Positions 29,880 through 41,840 of a stretch of 48,474 nucleotides of DNA are shown here, one piece after another. The stretch lies in NCBI GenBank assembly GCA_000697475.1, contig JNEU01000704.1, positions 1 through 48,474 on the forward strand. The letters run 5' to 3'. Source of the DNA: Lichtheimia corymbifera B2541 (lineage: Eukaryota; Mucoromycota; Mucoromycetes; Mucorales; Lichtheimiaceae). Every line of letters begins with the position of its first letter. The first letter of the stretch is position 1. Position numbers and translations under genes: made by a program. Under the pieces are notes generated by a model. The model had not been told where the DNA came from, searched no databases, and saw nothing but the letters and a program-made list of their open reading frames with translations.

Positions 29880-32180
29880 GATGATGGTGAGCATAACAAA
29901 GCCATCCTTTTTTTTTATCAGTGAACGCGCTCATGGCTATTTCAAGGGAGCAAGTTCATATCTATTTCAAAGGACCATCATCAAGAACGTTGTATATACT
30001 TGTGCTGCCTTAACATCACTCACCATTGCCAAAGAATCATCTACCATCCACACCACTCGCTCATTGCCATTGTGTTCGCCTCTCTTTGTATTATGGATCG
30101 GATGGGGAATGCTAGGATAGGCTTGATTTACTTCACGAATAAATACACATCTTGATTGCTCAGTATAAGGGTTCAGCAACATATACACGGATAATCATCA
30201 TACAGGTTGTGTTTGGATACGGATTACCATGTCATATATAGATGGGATACAAAGAGTGAGGTACCGGTGTATAAATGCTTGATGGTATGCCAAGGTTGCC
30301 GCTTGGGTGACATAGCAAAAATATGCTAGCTCGGCAAGCAGACATGTATATTAATCTGAAGGTGTCCTAATAAAGGGAGCAATAGAGACAAAGTATAAAC
30401 AATGAAGGTTCCAGTAACCTTTTATGGGTGACAGCCATTGATTTGTTTCGTTTTAAAAAGTCATTGTATGGCATAACATGGGGGAGTAGTAAAAATGCGA
30501 GATGATGAAAGCCATATATGGATCATTGTGATGGATTAAGTAGCTTCTTGAGAGGATGGCCATCTTCTGATCCCATGGAATGAGTAACCATACACGTTTT
30601 GTGCCATAGTGCTTATCATCGTCTAGTTTTTCCAGGGATGAACCACTATTTTATCCTCTCGCTTGATTCAACCACGTATACAACATTCATCCTGTTACAC
30701 AACCGCCGTAAGGTGGTACCAAAACTGCAAGCGCGTGTTATAACAATTCTCACGTGAGATAACAACTTCATTGCCTTAGACGATTGCATAGTATGTAGTA
30801 CGTGGGCCATATGTGGGTTATTATGTAGTCATGGAAAATGATGGATCAAGCCGTTAAGTGAAAGCAACGTAAAGTAGCCAGACGGCAGGCTTGATGATGA
30901 TTGCTACACAATGTTTCACGTGGTTACCATCCTCATCATAGAGGTGAAATTAACGATTTCACGTAAGCCTAACTATATCATGCACACATGTTGCCTGCCA
31001 AAAATGAGGATTTATTGCTGAACCAGTGAACCATTATGATGCATTATGATACCGGTCCTCAACGTGCATTCGATCCCTAACATCAAACTTTCAATGTCTA
31101 AAGGATGACAGGGAAACACAATGACAAACGCCAATTCGCCTGGGATGACTGTTTGGCTCTGCTTGACAACGTTGGATATGGGTAAAACACGGACACACAC
31201 CAACACCCCTTTTTCATGTTTCTTAAAATGGATATCGGTCTACTTGCAAATAAATAGGTATGGGCGTGCTTTGGTAGCCACATATATCCCCATCTCCACC
31301 ATCATCATCCCAATCATCATCATCCTTTCACCCAGCATTCGTGGACCTCCCAGTAATCAGAGGCATGTCGTAGATATATTTATATATTATTGAAAGAAAA
31401 AGGATCGATCCATACGTATGCTTTCTAAAAATGAACCCGTGCCACCCATGTTCCAGTATGACGAGGAAACACCAAAGCAACCAGCATCTGAAGCTATAAG
31501 ACCACGGATGTCAAGGACTATCCCAAAATGAACCGTAGACCCCTCTATCTTGATCACCATCCTCAGCTGCGCTTCTCTCAGTAGCACTCCTTGTATATCT
31601 TCACCACCCAATTTGTAATCGTATCCGCGGCCACTGCTTGCAACGCTGATGGTATTTCATATGTGCTTACTGCAAGGGAATGATAGTGCACAGAGCGTCC
31701 TCGTTGGTATCCATCCACCCGGCGTGGGTATTCATCTCATTCAAACCGATGTAATGTGTATCTTGATAAATAGGAGCAAAGGTTAGCCTGCGTGTTCAAT
31801 TTTTTTGTCCTTTGCTTACACGGCCATCCAATAACATACATTATTCTCAATCGATCATGTAATAGTATCCATGTTGCTAGAAAGATGACGGCAAGGATGA
31901 TCAAGTCAATACAGGTTGCATGGCGCTATAGAACAGTGGTAACATCTGGTTAAAACAAAACGATCACACGGCAGACGTAATAATCATCATACCGCGCGTT
32001 CAAATAGTGTCTTTTAGCTTTTCATCGATGGCGCTAGCTCTTTGACGCGTGGGATGGTGGTCATCGGGGTCATCAATGTCGGACAGGGTCAATCGCAAAA
32101 GAGGATCTTGGCGTAGGCGATCGCGTCCTTATAACAACTCAAGTCCACCCATAGCATCGAACCCCTTTAGCTGAATAAAG
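29880..32180. other. Gene-poor stretch
   Basis: AT-rich; short frames such as 29872-30120, 31121-31393 and 31387-31611 have no paralog or motif. The 31121 ATG frame could be split by GTAAAACACG...AAATAAATAG, but nothing supports a product. Confidence 0.35.
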
Positions 32181-32186
32181 TCATCG

Positions 32187-32576
32187 CTAGCTGTATTGTA
32201 GAGATTCGTATGTGCCGTGTTTGACAATGGAGCGTCCACCTTGGGTCGAGATGGAGTTGCATCGTGTGAAAGGGAAAAAAGATAAGCTGACTTGCAACGC
32301 TGGCAAAATGCAGACCACCCCATTTTTTATTCTGGGCCTGAAACTATTAGTAATCGCAACCCATTCAACATGGCTGATGATCCTGTGCCATTTGCAAGCA
32401 TTAACAAAATTGTCGTCTATGATCGCTGTAGCATGAGTGGTGAATGCATGGATTGGGCATATTAAGGAGACATGGACATCATAAAAAAGTATCCGGATAG
32501 CTTTAGTCAAAGGTGTTGAGGTGTGAGATGCAAAAAGCAACAACGCAGCAAGTGCTCCTTTGTTGATTGTTTGCAT
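32187..32576 (-). CDS. Possible small secreted protein, weak
   Basis: ATG at 32576; 129 residues with a signal-peptide-like start (MQTINKGALAALLLFASHTS) and a basic, cysteine-containing remainder. No paralog, no clear TATA. It lies antisense to other short frames. Confidence 0.28.
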   Translation of the reverse strand: MQTINKGALAALLLFASHTSTPLTKAIRILFYDVHVSLICPIHAFTTHATAIIDDNFVNACKWHRIISHVEWVAITNSFRPRIKNGVVCILPALQVSLSFFPFTRCNSISTQGGRSIVKHGTYESLQYS

Positions 32577-32907
32577 ATAGATCTCTGATCGCCATCCACG
32601 CTATACTTGGGCTCAGGACGGATTTGAGGTGCCCAAGATAAAGTTGCTGTACCCCTTCATGGTGTTTACCGAGCAGCCCCCCCAACATCCTTGTAATTAG
32701 AAAGCTAACTATGAAACAGAGTCTATATTCTTCACATTTCTCGTAACTTGCGGATACAAAAACATGTTGCAAAAATCCGCTGTCATGGAGTGGTGGATTA
32801 TGGATGGGGATACTGCGTAGTAGCTATTTATGATGTTCTCCTAAGGTGCTATGGATCTGCATGCATGATCAAGTTGCCCCATATGGATAGCAACGCCGAT
32901 CCCTTTC

Positions 32908-32918
32908 GGATATAAAAG
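32908..32918 (+). promoter_or_regulatory. TATA box of the secreted-protein gene
   Basis: GGATATAAAAG, 44 bp before the ATG at 32962. Consensus TATA at the expected distance for a short 5' leader. Confidence 0.65.
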
Positions 32919-32961
32919 TGACATTCGATACCTCATAGTAAAGTTATTTCATATCATCAAC

Positions 32962-33284
32962 ATGAAGACTTTCTTTGTTGGTTCTATTTTGATTGCTGTC
33001 GCCATCATCAATAATGTTTCGGCTATTGAGTTCCTGGACGATGTTACATATAACAAATACGAAGACAATTGTTCCAAGACACCCGTGGAAAAGTGTCATA
33101 CGGTTGGCTACTGTGATATTGAATATGGTAAAAACATCATTGATTCGTATTGTATCCTATATACTAATAATCCATTCGGATTTCCTTTTACCTAGTTGAT
33201 GACGACATAAAGGATGAGAAGGTACCAGAGTGCACAGTTGATGACACAAAGTACCAAACGCGACACTCGGATTCTGGCTTTTAG
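32962..33284 (+). CDS. Small secreted four-cysteine protein
   Basis: Exon 1 is 32962-33127, intron 33128-33195 (68 nt, GTAAAAACAT...TACTAATAATCC...TTACCTAG, with a CTAAT branch site), exon 2 is 33196-33284; 84 residues. The signal peptide MKTFFVGSILIAVAIINNVSA has a predicted cut after VSA (residue 22). The mature part of about 62 acidic residues has four cysteines (NCSK, KCHT, YCDI, ECTV), enough for two disulfides. Splicing replaces the read-through end GKNIIDSYC with VDDDIKDEKVPECTV. It has the typical form of a fungal small secreted protein. The family is not recognised; any effector or antifungal role would be speculation. Confidence 0.7.
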
Positions 33285-33404
33285 TCCCATGGCTTTAGTA
33301 AACGCACCGGAGGCGCTATTGTGGAGCAGCCTCCTTCACAGGGTATCTATGTACCGCCGCTACCACCTTTTGGATCCCATATCTCAATCTGCATTGTAAA
33401 AGCC

Positions 33405-33410
33405 AATAAA
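33405..33410 (+). terminator. AATAAA polyadenylation-type signal
   Basis: AATAAA 121 bp after the stop of the secreted-protein gene, followed by an AT-rich run. Confidence 0.35.
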
Positions 33411-33419
33411 GAAAAATAT

Positions 33420-35005
33420 ATAATTACATCTTTTGCATGTCTAGTGGATGGCGTTACGATTGGGATCGTACCTATTCACCTAAACATACGTATGCCAGGC
33501 CCGTTTCTCTCAAGGTTAAATATCTATGTGCATTCCAAAGATAGTATACCCATTTCCAACATGCCTTTGTTTATTGTTTATACGTGTACGATGCTCCCCC
33601 CGGAGTGTGTAACACAACATCATGTGCATCCACGATAGTAAAGGATCATTCCAAACCGCTGTTTTGTATTGGCATGGTTGAAAAGAAACATACACACTTT
33701 AATGATGTAAGGGATTTGTAACCATCCATGGCACGTTCCTTGGACATTGTATGCATGCAAGTGGTAATGGCGTGGAAGGGTAAACAACACTTGCTTGTGG
33801 CACATGTGACACCAGACAAAGCTGCATTTTGCTTGCCAACTTGGTTATAATACTGGGTCCACGCATTCCATCACGATGCTATCAATAGCTAATGCCCACT
33901 TCAAGAAGATGTGCTTTGAATACTTGAGTGAAACAAAAAAAAGATTGTATTGAGCTACACGTTGTTCAAAAACGAGCTTACATTCATGCTTATCATCACC
34001 CATACCCAACATGTTTTAAGCGCCATTATCCTTGTGTTATACGTGTATACCTTTATCATGTGTATGATAGTTGGAATGCACTAAAGCATCGTGGCAAGTA
34101 CATGCAGCATAAAGGGGGGGACGAAAAGTAAATCTGCAGTATCCATGACAACGACAGCAAATACAAACATAGCATGTGCTGCAGCTGCAATGCATACCCC
34201 ATTTTGGTTTCTCGTGTATGCATGAAAACAAACATATATTTTTTACAACTATCTGTGCAGAATTTCCCCTTTCGCTAAAATCAGCATGGCGTTTGTTTTG
34301 TTATTGGCCAGGGTGATCGTCATCCTGTATCTCACCAATTTTAGAAAGGGGCCACGTTTTCGGGGTGACCTCCTTTTACTGTCAAATGTTTACATGAGGG
34401 TCACGCAAGATGGCGTGCATATCCACCTCCTGCATATTCCTTAAAGAGATCCCTTTGCATACAATGCAACTTGACCTTGATACATGCACTCCTGCATGAG
34501 CAACATAAACAACTGTTTTTGATGCAAGAAAGGTCAACGAGGTAGGCAGTCAAGCAACATGGGGACGTAGATTAGAAAAACGTACAGGCATGTGTCTGTA
34601 GTATTCATGAAAGAGGGCACTTGCAGCTATGGTGAAATAGATCACGACCACCAACAAAGGATGATCGGCATTAGTCATGCTGCATAAAAAAGGAGCCATG
34701 ATGGATCTAACAGGGGGATCCACTATAATCGTTGTACGGTGCGGATAGCTTAGCCTTGCAGGCCATTAGTTTCTGCTGCACAATGGTATCCCTACCCAAT
34801 CATTATATTATCATCCAAGGCACTCCATCATCCGTACTGTACCAAGGACAGCTTTATTAGTAATACTGATTATGTCCTATGATTAGGGAGGAGTAGAAAG
34901 AAAAAAACGCCAGCTTCAATTAGGATGTGATAAACTATGTAGAGAGACATATGGAAGTATTATGCTAAGGCGTTCTTTTTATTGCAAATGCTTTCTAGGA
35001 TAATA
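33420..35005. other. Gene-free stretch
   Basis: No conserved ORF on either strand; occasional short hydrophobic frames only. It ends where the truncated LRR region of B2 begins. Confidence 0.4.
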
Positions 35006-35010
35006 GGTGT

Positions 35011-36502
35011 CTATGTTTGCAGATTAGGTGCGTTTTGCTCTAACCATAGTAAGAAGGTCTTGAGGTAGCTATCGCTATCCGAGCCATACGACAGTGTACG
35101 CAAACGTCTGAATATCACTTGCTTACTCCTGGCTTTTACTCTCCTTGGTGAGGAGAATGGAAGTTCGCTACCGATTATAATCGTTTCCAGCGTATCACAG
35201 TGTTGCATAATGAATCGCACCATGTCATCCTTGGAGAACAACTGACGCCGATATACACCTGCAAATCTATTCGGTAAGCTGTCTCGTACAGCACAGGACA
35301 CATACAATGTCCGCAATCCTTCCTTTTCATCGATATCAGGGATCTCATGAGGTACATATGGGCGTTTGGTCATCAAAAAGAGGTGTTGTAATTGTGGGCA
35401 CAGTTGCTGAATAACTGGTAACACTTTTGAGTTGGATCCTGATAACGCGTCAAATTGAAGACATTTCAAATTGGGAAAGTGCCGAATCACGGATGAAAAG
35501 GTATCATTGTCCACTTCGCTGATCAACTCCAAGGTGAGGATGTTGGGATATGCTATCGCTGCATCAGACATGTCAAGGTCAAGACCGGCAACGGATATCG
35601 CTGTCAAATGCGGACAAGCATCCAATATATCGTATAAATGGTAGCGTTCGTCAGGGCATGCCAACGTGTCATCGAGCGTGAGGTGGGATACGGATGTCAA
35701 TGATGATAACAGATCCAAGAGCACCTTGTAGGTTGGTCAAGTGAAATGAACTAGAAATATTTATTAGTTTTATAAACGCGACGACCTTGCCCTCCCATTC
35801 TTTACATTGAATGTCGAGATATTTCAATGCTTGAAATTTGAATCCTTCTCTTACGAATCGTGTCACCCAATCAAAGCGACCGAGGGTCACAATGAGCGAT
35901 CTCATAACAGGGAGCATACCCGATAGCTGCTGAGAAGCCGTAGGCCGATTGAAATGAAAACTCAAGCCATCCGCCATTGTTATCCTCCTTCGCCAGGTTC
36001 GGCATACGCGCAAGTGTTGGTCCACGTGGTCCTCGTCTTTTCCAACTTCGACTAATCGTTTGCCACCCACAATCCTTGGGATAATATTGCACATGACAAT
36101 GTCCAGTGGTAGCATGCTTAAATAGTCGATGCGATGCCTGTCGATCTTGTCTTTTGCAATAGCTCTTGCTTCCATGAGTTGATGATAGTCCGGGTCACTG
36201 TTTGGTACGTGTTGCAGCCCTTTGTCATAGATATCAACAGCCGATTGGTGTCGTTTCTCAATAACGTGAATATTCCCAGCATGCAAGTAGCCGAGTGGTG
36301 ACCAAGGTGCAATACCGATTATGGCGTTGGCGTCGATCAAGGCGGAATCGAGTTGTTTGGAATTCAAGAACCAGCATGCTCTGGCGTCGAATGCGGACAC
36401 AAGCTTTTCAATGCAATCGTGTATAGTGGTGGTCAATTGGTTGAGCTGGTTGATCTGTATAGGGTCGTTGATCGTAATGGAGGCAGCAGGTGGAGGCAGC
36501 AT
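35011..36502 (-). pseudogene. TPR-F-box-LRR gene B2, truncated
   Basis: Start is ATG 36502 (MLPPPAASITINDP, matching MLTSSRAPITINDP of B1). Exon 1 is 35806-36502, intron 35751-35805 (55 nt), at the same site and phase as in B1 and B3, then exon 2. TPR-like region at about residues 36-105, F-box at about 131-185 (RIDYLSMLPLDIV, CRTWRRRITMADG). Two lesions are seen: the fifth codon of exon 2 is TGA (35737-35739) where B3 has Gly (FSKGPWNY), and the LRR ends at NAPNLQT (35011) where B1 and B3 continue for more than 200 residues. The 3' third is lost, with no copy of it in the adjoining 33.4-35.0 kb. Confidence 0.75.
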
Positions 36503-36576
36503 GTCAAAAGTAGGTGGGCGGACAACGAGAGGAAGCCCACGTATCAAAGCAACAAGAAAATTGGCGCTTTGTGTGA

Positions 36577-36612
36577 CACGGAATTTTAATTGGCCGATCA
36601 TCATCATGCCCA
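36577..36612 (-). promoter_or_regulatory. CCAAT-type promoter motif upstream of B2
   Basis: ACACGGAATTTTAATTGGCC then GATCATCATCATGCCCAT, the counterpart of 10885-10925 at a similar distance (75-110 bp) from the start codon. Confidence 0.5.
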
Positions 36613-36719
36613 TCCTATTGATCATTATACTGCTTTCCCTTCCACTTTTATATGTAACCCCCATAACTACTATCATCCATCCAGTGTAAAATAAAAGCAT
36701 TGACCCATGCAAAAAAAAA

Positions 36720-37350
36720 CTACCTCGATTGTATATGTTTTTGGCTTTATATTGCCTAGCAGCGCTTCGGCGTGTTCAAGCGAGCATCATGATCCTACAC
36801 AGTTATGTGTGTCATTTTTTTTACATACTCGATATACTGGTTGGTGTATAAATATGAATCGATTCATAAAGATGCAATATGGGTGCAGATGATGACTCCA
36901 GTGTATGATGCACGTGATCTCTCCACGAGGATATATATATGATTGAATGATATAAAAAGTTACTAGCTCAATAGATATCCTTTCTGTCTTCAATGCGATC
37001 GATGTATGGTAGCGTTCAAATGTGTGTATGAAAGTAAATGGTATGACGGGTTGACTGTTTTTGGTAGTTGTTTGATACACAAAGGAAAGAAAGAGACATT
37101 TGCAATCACAATCATCATCCTTTTTATAGTACGGATATTGGTCCCATCCACGTGAACAATACTGATGATGCCATTTACTCAAAGGTGATCTTATTGTGGA
37201 ACAGGGAAAATCATTTTAGGATGCTTAAGGATTCCAATACAAAAGAGGGACTCATAATGCTACGCAATATGCATTAGTTCATAGAAGTATCCCTCAATGA
37301 TGATTTACGGCTCCAATGAAAGGCTACCATTGTTGAAGGAAGGAAGGACA
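36720..37350. other. Intergenic, no gene seen
   Basis: AT-rich; short antisense frames without paralogs. Confidence 0.4.
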
Positions 37351-37356
37351 TCTCTT

Positions 37357-37626
37357 TTACGCATACGTCCCAACAATCAGCAATGCGTTACCATATAAGA
37401 CACGATGCCATGGTATAAGAGGCAGTCTGCCTCTTTGTTTGGTTGGTCCATTGTTACACATACAATCATACACCCAGTTGAAATAAGCCAAAGGACAACA
37501 TGTATCCTTATGCTGGGTATGTAGCAAATACATTAGGGATGATTTCTTTATTGGAGATGTAGTTACCACATTGGGACATGAGCATGAGATGATTTTACAG
37601 GGTTCTGTATGCGGTGAGCGCTCCAT
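37357..37626 (-). CDS. Second-type minus-strand partner, copy I
   Basis: ATG at 37626 (MERSPHTEPCKIISCSC), 89 residues, cysteine-rich in its first two thirds (eight Cys), with WVYDCMCNNGPTKQ in the middle. A CCCTATAAATGG element (37643-37655, minus strand) lies just upstream. It aligns with 11575-11830, the only other copy. Like that copy, it sits left of an F-box-less partner gene with the promoter between. No family recognised; no signal peptide. Confidence 0.4.
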   Translation of the reverse strand: MERSPHTEPCKIISCSCPNVVTTSPIKKSSLMYLLHTQHKDTCCPLAYFNWVYDCMCNNGPTKQRGRLPLIPWHRVLYGNALLIVGTYA

Positions 37627-37689
37627 GGTGAGTGGGTTGCCATTTATAGGGTCCCGAATAAATAAACATGGGCGTCGTTGACCCAACCT

Positions 37690-38800
37690 TCCAAGCCAGC
37701 TTTTTTCTTTGATCTACACGTCCACACGATGCAACTCCATGTCGACTCCAGATGAACACTCCATTGATAAACACAACTCGATGGAATCTCTACAGCAAGC
37801 TCAACCACAACTTTATTCTCCCAAAGTGGTTCGATACTATGGGTGGACCTGACTAGTTACGCTGACGCGATCGTCTACGCCAAGATCCTCTGTTACAATG
37901 AGCCCAAGCTGACAATGGCGACTACGGCAACCACTAGCTTACGCGTCAAGAATGTACATAAGTAGCTATCGAGAATAACTACGGGATACTAGTGGAACGC
38001 GTGGTATGCTGATAATCTCTCGTTGCATGGATATCGCTTCCTTTCTTGGATCTTCTGGTTGTCATGGCGAGTCAAGGCCGGCATAGGTGTTCCGAGTCCA
38101 GTGCTCCGAGTCAACAGGCTGCTTTTATCCCACCAACTGCCTACAACAGCACCCCTTTTTATACTGGCGACTTTTCTAAGGCTTCACTTTTTACTCCATG
38201 TCAACATTCCGCATTCACCAACTTCCATCACTTTGTGTTCAGTCAGTATTCATCTCTTGTGGTGAGGCGTCATCACCTTGCTTGCTCGCTTACTATTAGT
38301 AGTTCAAAGGTATCTGGCAAGGTTATGGATTGGAAATGATCTTTTAGCTTACTGAAGTTTCTCACGATCATGTATAGGCGATGGTATGTGGTTGATTATG
38401 GAGGAAATAGCCAAAGGAGCAGGGGACAGCTGATTGTTTCAAGTTTCTCATCATCATCGATCATCAACAGACACTTGTTTAAGCATCAATGGCGTGTTCC
38501 AATGGTCCCTATCGCGGCGTTATTGGATGGGCCTGCTACTTTACGGATGTTGGTTTCCATAACTGTTGGTTCTTTGCAATGAGGATGATGGTAAGGTATG
38601 AATGGATGATCGTCATTGCAGATATATTGTCCAGGAAGGTTGACGTTTCCTCTCAAGCAATCCTAAGGATCTATACACGTAGGATGAAGGCACTGTGGGT
38701 ATGGTACAAGCTGGTTGGGATACTGGTAGATGTTTGCATCCTTGTTCTTCTAGCTGTATTAGAGTGGTTTTCTGAGCTGTGAGAATAAAGGGTGATCAAT
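37690..38800 (+). pseudogene. Head-to-head partner gene, copy I
   Basis: Leader block 38140-38275 (CAACAGCACCCCTTTTTATAC, GGCTTCACTTTTTACTCC, GTCAGTATTCATCTCTTGTGG), displaced about 450 bp from the TATA-like element at 37.65 kb by unrelated sequence. Intron GTATCTGGCAAGG...CATGTATAG ends at 38377. The next exon reads RWYVVDYGGNSQRSRGQL, then IVSSFSSSS over the CAT site, open to 38582. The tail exon reads ILRIYTRRMKALWVWYKLV then LLAVLEWFSEL (about 38660-38782), ending in AATAAA. The core motif is intact, so this copy may still encode something. Confidence 0.45.
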
Positions 38801-38849
38801 AATATCGTGAAAGTAGTATCTGGGGTCAATGTGCGCTACATATAATACG

Positions 38850-39560
38850 TGTTAAGGTGGAGAAGTAAGCCAACTAAATTCTCTGTTGTCTAAAGTATCC
38901 ATGTGAATGCTTGAATCCGTAATTGCCATTCGGATTAAACTTCCCAGTCGATCCTTTGCATGGCGATGATGAAGGTGATGATGATTATGGTGCCATGTTA
39001 ACCCAGCCACAATGAAAATAAGTGATAAGCCTCGCTTCGTTACATATGAGCCACGACGCCATCCATACATGTTACCCATGCTTTTTCCCGTAGCCTGAAG
39101 AATATCACATAACTATGTTGCATCATGTCGTCTTTGGGGATATTATCATGACCTACTTATAAGCACACCGTAGTGTCACATGCCATCGTAGCGCATACAT
39201 GATGACTATTCACGTTGCGTGAATTGCCGTTCTAGCATGTCTAATGTGGAACTCACTGAAATCCAGCATAATGCTACTTTACCTGCCTTCCAAAATAAAT
39301 GATCCATATGTTGAGCGTTCAAAGTTGTAGGTGATCATTGATAAGGCCGTTGTATGCTTGAACCCTTCATCATCCATTGATATATATGCACAACATTTGC
39401 CGGCACCCAACCAATCCATCCAAGTAAATACTGTCATTTTTATTCATCCATAGATTAATGAGGACCAGAAGGTAACTGCAGCAATGGTACGTTTTTATTT
39501 ATCCTGGTAGCAATGATGATCAAGTATGTAACAGCTTACTAAAGGCATGTGCGATGTACT
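38850..39560. other. Intergenic, no gene seen
   Basis: AT-rich with a GATGATGAAGGTGATGATGA run near 38963. It separates partner I and the 3' end of F-box gene A3. Confidence 0.4.
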
Positions 39561-39566
39561 CAACAA

Positions 39567-41580
39567 TCATTCAAAGCGGTAGAACAATTTGTCCAGCGCA
39601 ATCGTCAAATCCGGTCTTTTCTCTTGCAGATGGCGAATGGCAGAGAGGTTGATGGCACGTTTAGGATGGATCCGGATCCATTCAAGTTGTGTAAAAGTTT
39701 GAATCGCATGCCAAAAAATATCGTCACCATCCACGTCCTCAATCGAAAATGCAAACTGTTTCAAATGTTCAAGTCGTTTCAAAGCATTTAATGAACACGA
39801 AGAGGGGGGGATTGTCGCAATCAAGCTCCAGACACGTTAAACGAGGACATCCATTGGGCAGCTGTTGAAGGAATGATTGCATTTGTTTGAAGTCCCATTT
39901 TTTCGGAAAGCTGATCATCAGGTGTTGCAGGAGCCCAAGATGATGGATAGCATTTAACACAATGTCAACGGTATCTGAGCTGCGAAATCGCACGACAAGT
40001 TCTTTCAAATGCGAGTGTTGCGCAAACCGATGGAGGTATTGTCCGATGGGTGCTTTGTCGTCAAGAGGAGATGAAAGGTCAAAGTCCAACTCGAGCGTCT
40101 TTAAATTGGGTGGCATAAACTCTAGGATTTGAGGGGTAACCTTGATTGCATCGGCCGTCATCTTCAGGACCTCAAGCTGTGGTGCGTAGTGAGGCATCTG
40201 CCATCCGAAACCAACATTAGAGCGCAAATACTCTTGATCATCGGTATCGATTTGGATGTCGAAATCAATCTCCTGAAGCGTTCCTTGATGCTGATGTAAT
40301 ACCAAGCTAACCATTCCCCAATTGTCATCCCGGATATCGCATAGCTCGACCAATAAACTGGAAAGCGCACCTTCCTCACACTTTGCTCCCTCGTCCAAGT
40401 ACTCTAAATCGAATGTAACCCCATATTTCAGAACCTGAAGGCTTTTCATCCATGGGTAGTAGGACAAGATAAGCGAGGTTGATAGCTCATCGACGCATGG
40501 GGAAAGTGAAAGTTCCTTGAGTGCTGGGAAACGCATGCCAATCGTCGTAATATGATGACGTGTGATAACATCTTTTGAACTGGAGACGGATAACGATAAT
40601 GTCGTCAACTTGGGCCACGTAGTCATTGGGAGTCGACTGAGATCGTAAAACCAAGGCTGCGTAATCCTCAAGGAAATCAAACTGGTGCAGTTTTGTAGAA
40701 TGTCACCTATCGATAGCATGCTTCCACCTTCTTGCTCGATCTCAAAGTGTGTCAAAGTGTCGCTGATGGATTTCAATGACGCCACCAAATGGTCACCACA
40801 GTCAGTTGATAAGTCTTTCAGAAACAATGTTAACCACGCAACGTTATACAATAAACGAAACTTACCATCAATGGATAATTCCCGCAATGAGCAAAAGTCG
40901 TTATTCCGTAGTAAATCACCAAGCCATGTGCCTTTGTAATATGGGTAAATATACAAGGACTTGATATCCCGAGCAAATCGAACAACTTGTGACAAACGCT
41001 CCTCTTTGCCTTCGTTTTCTTCATCCTCAATCAGATAATGCAATCCGTTCAACGACTGTATTATACGCCGACGCCATGTCATGCAGACATCCAAATAGGA
41101 ACAAGGCCTCCAGGACTGCATGGCAGTATCCATAAACATTGGAACGAGTGCGGTGATAACAATTTCATAACAAAGTTGACTGACAAAGTCAATGCGTATA
41201 TTGTCCCTGTGCTCGGCATCCGCTTTGGCTTGCTGTAGAGTGGTGTAATTGGCATCTTCGGTATTGACAATACTGAGCCCCTTGTTGCAGACATCGATGA
41301 CTTGACGCTGTTTCCCTTGCTCACTGTAAATACTGGCTGCACATATATAACCGATAGCTGAAGATGGCGACAGTTGTTGTGTCAGGGTGGCATCATGAAG
41401 GGCAGTCTCAAAGTTGGCACTCTTGGCCAATGCAATGGCGCGCCGATTCAATGTAGACAAGATCGATTGAACAGGTTCATGGAGTTGGGTCGTCAAATCG
41501 TGGACAAGGTTTGCGTGCTTTTCAGTGCGAGTTTTAAGTGCAGGTAGTTGGGTTAAAGGGGTCCAAATAGGTTGTGTCAT
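39567..41580 (-). pseudogene. TPR-F-box-LRR gene A3, single homopolymer frameshift
   Basis: Start is ATG 41580 (MTQPIWTPLTQ). Exon 1 is 40866-41580, intron 40815-40865 (51 nt, GTAAGTTT...TGAAAG; in frame, so easily missed), exon 2 is 39567-40814. TPRs are at about 44-111 (TLNRRAIALAKSANFETALH, IGYICAASIYSEQGKQ), the F-box at about 129-180 (RIDFVSQLCYEIV, WRRRIIQSL), then LRR to the end. The frame breaks once, at a run of seven C (minus strand; 39804-39810). Before it reads CLELDCDNPP, after it SSCSLNALKRLEHLKQ in the next frame, matching A2. With six C the gene would be 653 residues and intact. It could be a true recent lesion or a homopolymer error. Confidence 0.82.
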
Positions 41581-41840
41581 AGCGTGTAGGCCGAAGAGGT
41601 GTCGAAAGCGGTAAAGAGGGCTGAATTCCAAACCAGCATAAAATTTATTGGCTCAACCCTTCTCAGTCAATAAAGCTGTATTATTTCCTTGACTCTCCAC
41701 AGCCGCTCTTTTTTATACTTGCCTACCTTGTTTAGAAGCTTCACTTTCACTCCTTGTCGACAATCCCGGTGTCTCCATGTGCTCTCAGATTGGTCGTCAA
41801 TCAGCATTTGTCTTGTGGTTGCGCGTCATCTCCACAACAA
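41581..41840. promoter_or_regulatory. Shared head-to-head promoter, A3 and partner E
   Basis: AT element AGCATAAAATTTATTGG at 41636-41652 (minus orientation for A3) and leader block 41695-41835 for the rightward partner (CTCTTTTTTATACTTG, AGAAGCTTCACTTTCACTCC, CATTTGTCTTGTGGTTGCGC). Confidence 0.5.

Noticed and set aside
31121..31393. Small plus-strand gene with an ATG and a possible intron
   Set aside because: The acceptor region is weak, the second half is a low-complexity ATC run, and there is no paralog or signal.
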